A DNA stretch of 64,000 nucleotides from the NCBI GenBank assembly GCA_019096065.1, contig JAGUCH010000002.1, positions 9,746,501-9,810,500 of the forward strand, in the 5' to 3' direction. Below the pieces are notes generated by a model. The model ran no database searches and was not told the DNA's origin. It saw only the letters and a program-made list of their open reading frames with translations. A program made the position numbers and the translations under genes. Positions 47,501 to 58,400 of the stretch are shown piece after piece. Numbering within the stretch: position 1 is the stretch's first letter; each line of letters starts with the position of its first letter. Source of the stretch: Paracyclopina nana (lineage: Eukaryota; Arthropoda; Copepoda; Cyclopoida; Cyclopettidae).

Positions 47501-48224
47501 AATTCTAACTTGGAAAGTTCGTGATAGTCGGAGTCTTGGGGAAACTTTTTATAATTCCCCATTTCGTCGTCGACAAACTGTAATCTCCTTATGGGCAATT
47601 AGCGGTGCATGGTTGAAAGCAGACTGCCACGTTGCTGTACCTCGATTGATTTATGCCAGACATGTGTTACATACTTGATGGGATCGGTGTTGCATGATCT
47701 TTGCATTGTTTGCTGCCTGCTTGCAGAGAGAAATACCAAGGCGTCGCACCGCCAATCACCAGGACTGAAGAGGATTTCGACGCAGGAGCCAAGTACCACG
47801 TGGCATCTGATGTTCCCTACATCCGATACTATGCTGCTCATATTCTGCAATTCATGTTCTACAAGGAAATGTGCCTTGCGTCCAAGCAGTACGAGCCAAA
47901 CAACCCTGACAAGCCCCTGTACAAGTGTGACTTTTCTAATGGAGAGTTTGCACATGCTGCAGGAGACAAACTTAAGTATACCATTTGTTGTTACTCTACA
48001 ATTGAGCTTTCCTAGCTGGCAACATTCTCTTCAGAGAAATGCTGAAGGTAGGCAGCTCCCAGCCTTGGCCGGTCATTCTTGAGAAAATGACAGGAAGCAA
48101 GAAAATGACAGCTGATGCCATCTTGGAGTATTTTGAACCGCTCTCCACGTGGCTAGATGCGGAAATTGAAAGCAAAAATATTCATGTTGGCTGGAAGTCC
48201 GTCGTTGATGGCTTATTTCCCTAG
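38581..48224 (+). CDS. ACE: Two-domain angiotensin-converting enzyme (peptidase M2), 1255 residues
   Basis: The 24 exons start at 38581, 38900, 39456, 39687, 39891, 40138, 40344, 40577, 40784, 41007, 41446, 42017, 42230, 42422, 42760, 43076, 43432, 44353, 44490, 44720, 44920, 45212, 47727 and 48035. Phases close exactly. A signal peptide ([20 protein letters not shown]) is followed by two tandem M2 domains. Each has zinc motif HEMGH (386-390 and 1004-1008) and the third ligand in GFHEAIGD exactly 28 residues later. Each also has the VCHAS active-site His, DAG-KYH and PYIRY residues that bind substrate C-terminus and chloride. No membrane anchor is visible, so it is likely secreted. Such enzymes trim dipeptides from peptide hormones. 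Domain 1 has HASAEEF and HEMGHIA where HASAWDF and HEMGHIQ are usual. Intron 5 is GC-AG, and intron 22 contains a lipase gene. Confidence 0.95.
45212..45223 (+). other. 12-nt micro-exon of ACE (exon 22)
   Basis: Exon 21 ends with TG (45011) and exon 23 starts with A (47727). The 12 bases GTGGAAATTGAG, flanked by CCCTAG before and GTAAGC after, complete W-W-K-L-R. Domain 1 has the equivalent E-W-W-R-L-R-R inside a normal exon. Without the micro-exon, conserved residues are lost. Confidence 0.88.
45748..47230 (-). CDS. Lysosomal-acid-lipase-family lipase, nested in ACE intron 22
   Basis: Minus-strand exons are 47230-47129, about 47071-46834 and 46703-45748, giving about 431 residues. The signal peptide is [17 protein letters not shown]. 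Family features in order are [40 protein letters not shown], and the nucleophile elbow FVGYSMGT (usually GHSQG). They continue with the acid region [13 protein letters not shown] and the histidine in WAHLDFI. It should hydrolyse triglycerides or cholesteryl esters in lysosomes or outside the cell. The acceptor of exon 2 could be six bases further in. Compared with the family, HEM before YDLPA is HES, and the C-terminus carries about 30 extra polar residues. The whole gene lies inside the 2.5-kb ACE intron (45224-47726) on the opposite strand. Confidence 0.9.
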
Positions 48225-48238
48225 GCTGTAGCCGAGCA

Positions 48239-48244
48239 AATAAA
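48239..48244 (+). terminator. Polyadenylation signal of ACE
   Basis: AATAAA lies 15 bases after the ACE stop codon. Confidence 0.7.
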
Positions 48245-48388
48245 CCTGTTTGAGAGCAAATGAACGAGTAATTGCACGATAACAAACGACCGCTAGCTCA
48301 TACGTATGCAGCAACAAATTGATTCAGGCTCGAAGCGCTATTTTTTCTTTGCGGAATCAGAAGAAAGCTAGATAGAGAGAATAAACTT

Positions 48389-48798
48389 ATGCCCTGTTCA
48401 TGTATAAAGAATGCTTTAAGGTATGGAAAAAATTGTCATAAGGAAAAGAGAATCTGTTGCTGACTGTCACTCAACGAGTTCAGCTTGGGGCCAAGCAGCG
48501 TTTTTAATGGCAATTTTTGCTATTTTGTCTCATGCTTTTCAGCATATTTGAAAACAAACTATCTTTCATTACGTTTTTTTGATAAAAGATGAAATTCAAC
48601 TATTGATTTTGCTCAAAAGTTCTTAAATGTGTAGCACTTAATAGCCAAAATTAGATTTGTTTACTTTCAAGTTGGCTTCAAGTCGATCTGATTATTTTTA
48701 GTATCAGCTGGCGCTTGTCATAAGACAATTTTTCTCCTTTCCTTGAGGTGTTTTTCGTGCATTTTCCTAAGGAGTTTGGGGCGTACATGAACAGGACA
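48389..48798. mobile_element. 410-bp MITE (TGTTCATGTA family), intact copy
   Basis: The left CCCTGTTCATGTATAAAG and the reverse complement of the right end, TGTCCTGTTCATGTACGCC, form inverted termini. The interior (GGCAATTTTTGCTATTTTGT and others) matches 30306-30612. No coding sequence. Confidence 0.8.
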
Positions 48799-49760
48799 TT
48801 AATGCTGTTGTTGAAAGGCCAAATTGCTGTCTGCAGCATTAAATTGAGAGCATTTTTAAACGATGGTTTCTTTTCAAACTTGTATGTCATTTGCACTATT
48901 TCTATATTTGAGTGCGGTTGTGGCATGAAATTGAATTATGTATTCATTTGATATTGTCGAAAAAACCTCTACATATAAGAACATCTTTGCTTTGAAATTA
49001 TCAGCAATATTCTTGATATATACCACATGCTTAATGGATTCTTTTTGTTAAAGGAGGTCTTAAAAATCCTATTTTTTTTCAAAATACCTAATTTATTAAC
49101 TTTTCTTGAAGCCAACCGATTTCGCTTGTGTTATATTCCTGTGAATAACTGAGATGAAATCGTATGTTAAAAAAATAGAAAACTCGCGCATTGTACAAAA
49201 TATAATTTCTCTTAGATACCCAATATTTTACCTTTTAGGTCCAATTAGGGCATATCGTGCGTAAAATTTTCTGAAATTATTAAGTTAAAAAAAGTAGAGT
49301 TTATAGAAAAGATACGCCTTTTATAATTCAGCTAAAGCGCTGGATGTACGTACTTCACTCGCTGCCTTAGAAAATTTAATTTTTGTTTAGTCTTGAAAAA
49401 TATCCAAATATCATTTAGTTAAAAAATATTTTTATTTTGGTGGTAATTTTCATTTTTTGATAGTCCTTTGGGATGAGCTCGATTTTATTGAACTGCTGAT
49501 TGACTAAGTTGAGGCTTTGCAATTTGTAAAGCTTTTTAACCTTAAAATGTGAGTAAAAACTAAAACAATGGAGCAGTGCCTTTCTAGAACTAGCAATATA
49601 ACAGAAAAGTCTATGTAAAGTGAAAAGTGAAGTCACTTTCTTAAGCTAATCTTTTGTTAAAAGCCTTAAAAATATAAGCACAAAGACGGTTTCCACTTAT
49701 ACCATAGCAAATTTGGGCGCACGCTTCCTCAAAAACCGAGCTCGTCCGTTCTTATTCTCC
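48799..49760. other. Intergenic AT-rich sequence, nothing recognised
   Basis: About 960 bp of AT-rich DNA with no credible exon. A short open frame around 49415-49636 is of low complexity. Confidence 0.5.
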
Positions 49761-50377
49761 ACACATCAACCTGAGGGCTACTGTAACCCAGAAAAAATTG
49801 CCCACCCAAAATATGTACATATTCTGAAAGCTAATGCTCTGGGGGTTCATTTGGTAGTAATTTTAAAATCCTGGCCTAGCGCTTCCCATAACATAAAATT
49901 TTAAAAAACTTCTAGCGCCAAAAGCATTGAATAGGTCGAATTTTTCCTGTTAAAATACCCCCACTAAAATGGCAAGATCTATCTTTCTTTACTTCATAAG
50001 AAAATCGCTAGGATGCCCTGGAATCGAGATATATTGGTCAGATCGGCCGCTGATGAAGAGATTTGGAATTCACGCCATTTGACAATAAAGAGAACTGCCA
50101 CCGCTATATCTCGATTCCAGGGCATCCTAGCAATTTTTCTATGAAATGAAGAAACATAGATCGTGCAATTTTAGTGGGGGTACTTAAAGACGTAAAATCT
50201 GACTTAGTCCATACTTTCGGCGCTAGAAGTTTTTTAAAATTTTATGTTATGGGAAGCGCTAGGCCAGGATTTTAAAATTACCGCCAAACAAACCCCCATA
50301 GCATAAGCTTTCAGAATATGTATATATTTTGGGTGGGCAATTTTTTCTGGGTTACAGTAGCCCTCAGGTTGATGTGT
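49761..50377. mobile_element. 617-bp foldback (inverted-repeat) element
   Basis: The left arm begins ACACATCAACCTGAGGGC and continues through AATCCTGGCCTAGCGCTTCC and GCATCC-type sequence near 50010. The right arm is its reverse complement, ending GCCCTCAGGTTGATGTGT. The arms are about 270 bp with small differences, around a centre near 50069. It is non-coding, and a decayed fragment occurs at 8160-8285. Confidence 0.88.
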
Positions 50378-52143
50378 CCAGGCAGTGAGTGACGTCACTG
50401 ACTAACACGTACATGCAGGTCTTTAAATTCAGCTATGTGGAGCGTAGCATAGTTATTTCTTAGATGCAAATGCATTTTTAATTCGAATCTTGTGATTTTC
50501 TATTGAGCCATTAGGGAACCTTGAACGATACCATATTTATCCTACCGGCGAGCTCACAAGATTCAAATAGACCAATTATATTTACATATTACTATATTTA
50601 GAGAGCTATCTTTCCTGAAATTCCATCGTTTCCTCAAATTCCAGGCTGGCCTTTGGGCTGGCTTATGGGCAAGCTAAGAGCACTAATTAAAAGTATAGCC
50701 AGATTAGCACGTTTAGTAAAATTGGCTTTTTTATAATAGGAAGCTGGCTCTTTTAGACTTTTTGCTTTAGTTCATATCAAGAAGTCTCTGGTTCATGTGT
50801 TGAAAGGGTCAACTACGCTCGCGCATTGATGACGCCAAGCCGTCGGAACTCAGTGCCATTCAGTGCAGTCAGCTTGACTTCGGGATCCTATTCAAGTACT
50901 AGCCAGAGCAGTAGATTTTGATGAGAGTAGAACGTTCTCCAAACTTAGTTCCAAAAAACAGCCTAATATACAGTTCATCTACCGTTCCTTAAAGAATGCA
51001 TTATGACAAAACCATTCATAATGACAGCTCTACGCAGCTAGTTTATGTACTGAGAACTCCTTTGCGCAAATGAATTTCGTGTTCCGATTTCTTAAGGAGT
51101 TAGTAGTTGAACAGAGCATAAAGGTCGCTGGCCGCCCTACAGTAGCACGACATCTGCCCATTTTTGTTCCACCGTTCCACCGTTTATGATAGCGTCCAAT
51201 GCGTTATTTTATTTGGTATTTGATAAATTAACCTAGCATAAACACCTTAAGTTTTTATTCCGATCGGAGCTGTGGTGTGAGTTGTACCTTATTGAATTTT
51301 CCCAAAAAACGTCAGCTGTTGTTGAGAGTGAGATACTCTCATGAAAATCTACTGCTCTGGGACTAGCAACCTTTTCATTCTGAAAGCAATGAAGAAATGA
51401 ATGCTAGTTGTAGGTTGTCATAAATAACGAAAGAGCTACTTCTGCATCTTCTCTGTTCAAGTAGACTTCATCCCATCTGATTCACGCACAATCTTGATAG
51501 AAAGTGAAAGGAATAACTACATCTTTAAATGAAAAGATCCCGACACCAAGTGCACTCGTTTCTTCTTCGAAACACAAGCTTTAGAACAATTATGAAAGTT
51601 CAGTAGTGAAAATTGAAAAGCTGATCTTTTAACGAGAAAAAAGCAACAGTGTTTTTTTCCCTTAGTAACAGTTTACTCGTGAATGAGTGCTTTTAGTTCC
51701 AGAGCTTTCTTCATGATGATTCATAAACCTCATTTACTGTTTTACTCTAGCCAACAGGCAATCGACACACACATGCGCTCGTGGATAAACTAATTAAGCG
51801 CGGATGGCAACGAAGCTTTCAAAAAAGAGACTTTTACTATATTGGTTCATAGTTCATAGCTTGACTTCAAAGCATGAGCGAGGTTTGGGCAATTTTGTCT
51901 TTCACCAAATGTATTGAACTGAAACGTACAAGCACTTAGTGCGTGGCAATAAGGCCATAAAAAGCTAAACAGGCATTTCTTCACCATGAATGGTAGCTGC
52001 ATGTGGAGTAGTTCACATCGTCATAATGATGAAATTGAATTTTTGAGCGCTTCCATCATGTCAGCCTTGTTTCTACCGGCAAAAAAAGAGAAAGCAACTA
52101 CAACGCTATGAAAAGGTTAGATTATGTTAAAAAAGATGGCACG
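50378..52143. other. Intergenic region upstream of the acidic gene 3' end
   Basis: About 1.8 kb without a recognisable gene. It contains the MITE at 50968-51120. The rest is unremarkable AT-rich sequence. Confidence 0.5.
50968..51120. mobile_element. MITE (TTCATCTAC family), second copy
   Basis: It starts CAGTTCATCTACCGTTCCTT and ends AAGGAGTTAGTAGTTGAACA. It is collinear and the same size as 29018-29169 with about 10% differences. The shared interior includes TACTGAGAACTCCTTTGCGC. Confidence 0.8.
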
Positions 52144-54709
52144 TCAGTTCTTGCTAGCAACGCACGAGAAAAAGCTCCGGATGTATCCTATGATTCCTCC
52201 TGCTTGCGCAGGCTGAACTGATGACTGGTGAGCAATCAATCCACCTCTGTTCGCGTCATTATTATCACTGGTAGCAGCAGTGGCAGTGTTGCCTTCCGAT
52301 TTGGACTTGGTACGAGCCGGTGGCTTTGGAGGCTCTGACGACTCTTCAAGTCTTTCCTCTGATTGGATATCAACACGAGTTACAAACTTGGGCGAGTCTT
52401 GAGGCTGAGGAGATGATGATCCCACCACTGTCACTTGATTGGAGGCCGTCGACTCGGCCTCGGTTATGGCAGCTGCATCGCAATTAGAGGTTACTGTTGG
52501 CTCAGACGAGTTGGCTTCAGTGGAAGTGGTGACCACAGAAATGATTGTGGTGCTATTTTCCGTGGTGGTGATTGTAGTGCAATTGTCGTTGTCCACTCCA
52601 ATGACCAGCTTCTGCTGTTGCACATTCGAGTCATCAGTGTCAATTGAGCGTGACATTGCCTCCACACACGTGGTTGCATGTCCTTCCAGATCTTCTTGGC
52701 TAGTTGGCGCTAATTGCACTTCCGCTTCTTGGCCTTCGCCAAGCTTCTTTTCGTCTTCTACGGTAATCTGTTCCTCAATATTTTCAGTCGAGATTTCCTC
52801 TCCCAGGTTGGCTTCTCGTTCTGCAGGTGATTCTTCTGGAGCTGATTTACCCTCATTATGTAGCAGCTCAATTAGCCCCTCTTCGAGTTGTGTGCTTGAC
52901 TGACCGAGTGTTTGAGACTCCTCTTGAGTAATGGCTTCAATTGCATTTGCCTCTTCATTTTCGTCGACTTGCTCAACAATTTGGATATCCGAGTTTTCTG
53001 CCTCATTCTTGTCTCGACTTTCAATTGAATGGCCATCGTCGGTTTCCTTTGAAATGTCATCTTTATTGCTTTCGTCTGGAGTACTTTTGTTGGGCTCTAA
53101 AGTGTCCTCCTCGGTTGCTTGTTTGGACGGGGCGACGGAATGAGCTACCATGGAGTTAAAAAGAGATTCCTCATTGCAAAATGAGGGCGGCATGCATTGG
53201 CTTTCTTGAGTCGACTTCACTCCAGTCACAATGTGAGCCACCATTGAGACAAAAGGAGGCTGCAAATTAATTTGCCCATCCACGGGATGATCTTCTTGTG
53301 GCATGGCCTCGTTTGATAAATCTCTTTTTGGAGTTGCTTCTCTTGATTCAGAATCGGTAGACTCTACAATTTGAGGTTGGATGTCTTCAACTGTAGTAAG
53401 AACAGCTGGCTTGTCTGCGACTACTGTATCTGCAATAATTTTTTCTGATTGGTCAGCCTGAACGGGTTCTTCTTCGACCTCTGAATCTACTGGAACTGGT
53501 TCAGGTTGGATTTGTTCAGTTGCTGGCTGATCAACCTCCCGCTCCTTAGCTTGTTCCGTCTCTTCTGAAACTGCTTCAGATTGGAGAGAATCCTTAGTTG
53601 CGTTAGGCTCTTGTGCTGCAGACTCCATTGCGTCCAACTCAACAGCCTCATTTTGCTCTTCATGGATGAAGGCCTCTGTGGCTGTCACAATGTGAGCCAC
53701 CATAGAGACGAAAGGAGGCTGCAAATTAATTTGCCCATCCACGGGATGATCTTCTTGTGGCGTGGCCTCGTTTGACATATCTCTTTTTGGAGTTGCTTCT
53801 CTTGAGTTAGTATTGGAAGACTCAACAATTTGAGGCCGAAAATCCTCAATTGTAGTTTGAATGGCTGGCTCAGCAGTGGCTACTGAATCTGCAATGATTT
53901 GTGCAGCTTTGATGGGTTCTTCTGACTCTGAAGGAACTGGTTCAGGTTGTTCGGTTTCAGATGCTTCTGAAACTGCCTCAGATTGGAGAGTTTCCCTAGT
54001 TACATCAGGTTCTCGTACTGCAGACTCCAGTTGGTCACAGCCAACTGCCTCGTTTCGCTCTTCATGAATGAAGGCCTCTGCTTCTGGCAGTTTTTCATCT
54101 TGTTCATTAAATCTTTCTCCTGCTGCTACCTCATTATCAATCTCAGGCTGCTCGTCATATTGAGTCGCTACCTCGGCAGTTTCCTGTTCAGTTTGCGAGG
54201 CTGCACTAAAATCGTGACACTTTTCTCCCGCTTCCTCATCCTGGATCTGGATTGGAGACTCGGTGGACAATGCTTGGTTGACCACCTCATCTTGAACGTC
54301 CTCAGTCACTGCAGAAGCTTCGACGAGAGAGGTGCCAATGTCCGCGGCTACTTCTTGGTAGTCTTGATTAAGCTCTATGGAAGCGGCATTTTGCTCCATT
54401 GTGTTGCCAATGGGAGGAGAGGCCGCGAGAGCAGCATCCACCACAGACTGGCTCACCATGGACTTGATGATTGCCGTCAAGTCTAAATTATGCTTCTTCG
54501 CATCTTTATGGCACACTTCTGGCGCGTGATTGGCATCATGTGATTCCTCGTAATTGTCGCCATGATGTCCGTGACCATTAAGCGGCTCTGAGAAAAGAAA
54601 CGTGGGGTAGCTTGTACAAATACTCTGCCTTCAGTGTAGTAGAAAAAAGAGATTACTCACCTGATGAGTTCGTTCTCAAGCTCACTGAAGAAGACGTTTC
54701 TTCCTCCAT
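52144..54709 (-). CDS. Highly acidic, internally repeated protein of unknown function, 830 residues
   Basis: Minus-strand exons are 54709-54661 and 54587-52144, joined by a GT-AG intron in phase. The start MEEETSSSVSLRTNSS is followed by a His-rich patch (NGHGHHGD). The body is dominated by Glu, Gln, Ser, Thr and Ala, and is predicted to be disordered. A segment of about 30 residues (PQEDHPVDGQINLQPPFVSM and what follows) occurs twice, 153 residues apart, and is nearly identical in DNA at 53225 and 53684. A short helix-like motif S-M-V-(A/S)-(H/Q)-x-V occurs four times, near residues 59, 311, 464 and 495. The tail has AQAGGIIGYIRSFFSCVASK, a hydrophobic cysteine-bearing end that might attach to membrane. 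I do not recognise the family; the repeated helix could be a docking site. Confidence 0.85.
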
Positions 54710-54825
54710 CTTTGATGTAGCTGCCCTCAGTCTGCAAACAGAAGCCAGTTGTAGTAGTTTGACCTCCAATCGAATCGAGAATGTTGGCTAGAGTGACAAC
54801 AAAGAATCGGGGACAAGTCCGATTT

Positions 54826-54833
54826 TATTTATA
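54826..54833 (-). promoter_or_regulatory. TATA box of the acidic-protein gene
   Basis: TATAAATA on the minus strand lies 117 bases before the start codon. A non-coding first exon ending near 54752 (GATTGGAG|GTCAAA) may splice at the TTTGCAG before 54732. This is the clearest core promoter in the window. Confidence 0.6.
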
Positions 54834-55159
54834 CTACAACAGTTTCCCACACCCCAAGTCGCTGCAGCATGAGAAGCATGTGCGTGAAACTTGGACTGCA
54901 GCCCGAATAACACACCCTTGCTGCGTGATGATGTCAAGCTTTCATTTCTATTTTTAGGTAGCCCTGCCCCTAATTGTTTCACAAAAAAGAGGATGCTTCA
55001 CTTTTACTGCTTTGTTCGCACGCTAGCCTCACTCAAAATAATGTTTAACAATTTCATTGCATTTCAGATGCACGCTCACTATGTATACAAATTGGACGGT
55101 GTGGGAATCGAAAGTTTGTGTTATTAATTCATGAATTTTGAGGCGTAATGGGGCCGCGT

Positions 55160-55285
55160 CTAAAAGCTGCGCCGACCCGCACCAACCCGCACCGACCCGC
55201 ACCGACCCGCACCAACCCGCACCAACCCGCACCAAGCCGCACCGACCCGCACCGACCCGCACCAACCCGCACCAACTCGCGCCAT
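55160..55285. repeat. 10-bp minisatellite
   Basis: About twelve units of CCGCACCAAC/CCGCACCGAC are followed by an A-rich stretch. The single open frame across it is a repeat artefact. Confidence 0.9.
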
Positions 55286-55476
55286 ACCACACAAACAAAA
55301 AAAAAACCAAAAAAAAACTAACTAAAAGCTGATAAAGCACTTCTATTAGTAGCAAGCTAGAGCTTTTTGGCAAAAATGGATATGAAAAGAGCGGTTTTAT
55401 CAAAACTATTTAATAATGCATAGCTTAAAGTGGAATTGTCAGGTGCTAGCTAGCATGAACTTTAAACTTCAAAATT

Positions 55477-58400
55477 CAAAGTGGTTACTGCAGTGGCTGG
55501 CCAAGAAAGAGCCATTTCTGCTCTCCCATGTAGCGAAGCAAAACTTCAAGTGCAATTTCTAACCCGCACCAAGAAGTAACTTTTTTCAAAGTGGTTACTG
55601 CAAAAGATAGCTGGTAGCATCACCTTTCTGGCACAAGTGGCCTTTTTGGCCTTTGCAAGAAAAGTTACTGCAGTGGCTGGTAGCTTGACCTTTCTGGCAC
55701 AAGTGGCCTTTTTGGCCTTTGCCAGTAAAGTTACTGCAGAGTCTGGCACAGAAAGAGCCATTTCTGCTCTCCTATGTAGCGAAGCAAAACTTCAAGTGCA
55801 ATTTCAAACCAGCGCCAAGAAGTAACTTTTTTCAAAGTGGTTACTGCAAAAGTTAGCTGGTAGCTTGACCTTTCTGGCACAAGTGGCCTTTTTGGCCTTT
55901 GCCAGTAAAGTTACTGCAGAGTCTGGCACAGAAAGAGCCATTTCTGCTCTCCTATGTATGAAAGCAAAACTTCAAGTGCAATTTCAAACCCGCGCCAAGA
56001 AGTAACTTTTTCAAAGTGGTTTCTGCAAAAGATAGCTGGTAGCTTGACCTTTCTGGCACAAGTGGCCTTTTTGGCCTTTGCCAGTAAAGTTACTGCAGAG
56101 TCTGGCACAGAAAGAGCCATTTCTGCTCTCCTATGTAGCGAAGCAAAACTTCAAGTGCAATTTCAAACCCGCGCCAAGAAGTAACTTTTTCAAAGTGGTT
56201 ACTGCAAAAGTTAGCTGGTAGCATGACCTTTCTGGCACAACTGGCCTTTTTGGCCTTTGCAAGAAAAGTTACTGCAGAGTCTGGCACAGAAAGAGCCATT
56301 TCTGCTCTCCTATGTAGCGAAGCAAAACTTCAAGTGCAATTTCAAACCCGCGCCAAGAAGTAACTTTTTTCAAAGTGGTTACTGCAAAGTTAGCTGGTAG
56401 CATGAACTTTCTGGCACAACTGGCCTTTTTGGCCTTTGCAAGAAAAGTTACTGCAGTGGCAGGCACAGAAAGAGCCATTTCTGCTCTCCTATGTAGCGAA
56501 GCAAAACTTCAAGTGCAATTTCAAACCCGCGCCAAGAAGTAACTTTTTCAAAGTGGTTACTGCAAAAGTTAGCTGGTAGCATGAACTTTCTGGCACAACT
56601 GGCCTTTTTAGCCTTTGCAAGAAAAGTTACTGTAGTGGCAGGCACAGAAAGAGCCATTTCTGCTCTCCTATGTAGCGAAGCAAAACTTCAAGTACAATTT
56701 CAAACCCGCGCCAAGAAGTAACTTTTTCAAAGTGGTTACTGCAAAAGTTAGCTGGTAGCATGACCTTTCTGGCACAAGTGGCCCTTTTGGCCTTTGCAAG
56801 AAAAGTTACTGCAGTGGCTGGCCAAGAAAGAGCCATTTCTGCTCTCCTATGTAGCGAAGCAAAACTTCAAGTGCAATTTCAAACCCGCGCCAAGAAGTAA
56901 CTTTTTCAAAGTGGTTACTGCAAAAGATAGCTGGTAGCATGACCTTTCTGGCACAACTGGCCTTTTTGGCCTTTGCAAGAAAAGCTACTGCAGTGGCAGG
57001 CACAGAAAGAGCCATTTCTGCTCTCCTATGTAGCGAAAGCAAAACTTCAAGTGCAATTTCAAACCCGCGCCAAGAAATAACTTTTTTCAAAGTGGTTACT
57101 GCAAAAGTTAGCTGGTAGCATGACCTTTCTGGCACAACTGGCCTTTTTGGCCTTTGCAAGAAAAGTTACTGCAGAGTCTGGCACAGAAAGAGGCATTTCT
57201 GCTCTCCTATGTAGCGAAGCAAAACTTCAAGTGCAATTTCAAACCCGCGCCAAGAAGTAACTTTTTTCAAAGTGGTTACTGCAAAAGTTAGCTGGTAGCA
57301 TGACCTTTCATGAACAACTGGCCTTTTTGGCCTTTGCAAGAAAAGTTACTGCAGTGGCAGGCACAGAAAGAGCCATTTCTGCTCTCCTATGTAGCGAAGC
57401 AAAACTTCAAGTGCAATTTCAAACCCGCGCCAAGAAGTAACTTTTTCAAAGTGGTTACTGCAAAGTTAGCTGGTAGCATGACCTTTCAGGAACAACTGGC
57501 CTTTTTGGCCTTTGCCAGTAAAGTTACTGCAGTGGCAGGCACAGAAAGAGCCATTTCTGCTCTCCTATGTAGCGAAGCAAAACTTCAAGTGCAATTTCAA
57601 ACCCGCGCGCGCCAAGAAGTAACTTTTTTCAAAGTGGTTACTGCAAAAGTTAGCTGGTTGCTTGACCTTTCATGAACAACTGGCCTTTTTGGCCTTTGCA
57701 AGAAAAGTTACTGCAGTGGCAGGCACAGAAAGAGCCATTTCTGCTCTCCTATGTAGCGAAGCAAAACTTCAAGTGCAATTTCAAACCCGCGCCAAGAAGT
57801 AACTTTTTCAAAGTGGTTACTGCAAAAGTTAGCTGGTAGCTTGACCTTTCTGGCACAACTGGCCTTTTTGGCCTTTGCAAGAAAAGTTACTGCAGTGGCA
57901 GGCACAGAAAGAGCCATTTCTGCTCTCCTATGTAGCGAAGCAAAACTTCAAGTGCAATTTCAAACCCGCGCCAAGAAGTAACTTTTTTCAAAGTGGTTAC
58001 TGCAAAAGTTAGCTGGTAGCTTGACCTTTCTGGCACAACTGGCCTTTTTGGCCTTTGCCAGTAAAGTTAATGCAGTGGCTGGCACAGAAAGAGCCATTTC
58101 TGCTCTCCTATGTAGCGAAGCAAAACTTCAAGTGCAATTTCAAACCCGCGCCAAGAAGTAACTTTTTTCAAAGTGGTTACTGCAAAAGTTAGCTGGTAGC
58201 ATGAACTTTCTGGCACAACTGGCCTTTTTGGCCTTTGCAAGAAAAGTTACTGCAGTGGCAGGCACAGAAAGAGCCATTTCTGCTCTCCTATGTAGCTAAG
58301 CAAAACTTCAAGTGCAATTTCAAACCCGCGCCAAGAAGTAACTTTTTCAAAGTGGTTACTGCAAAAGTTAGCTGGTAGCTTGACCTTTCTGGCACAACTG

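Noticed and set aside
38581-48224. ACE as a frameshifted pseudogene or several separate fragments
   Set aside because: All breaks are resolved by phase-matched introns (one GC-AG, one micro-exon), the total is a multiple of three, and both active sites are intact.
55138-55332. Proline/histidine-rich 64-codon frame
   Set aside because: It lies wholly across the 10-bp minisatellite and the A-rich tail.
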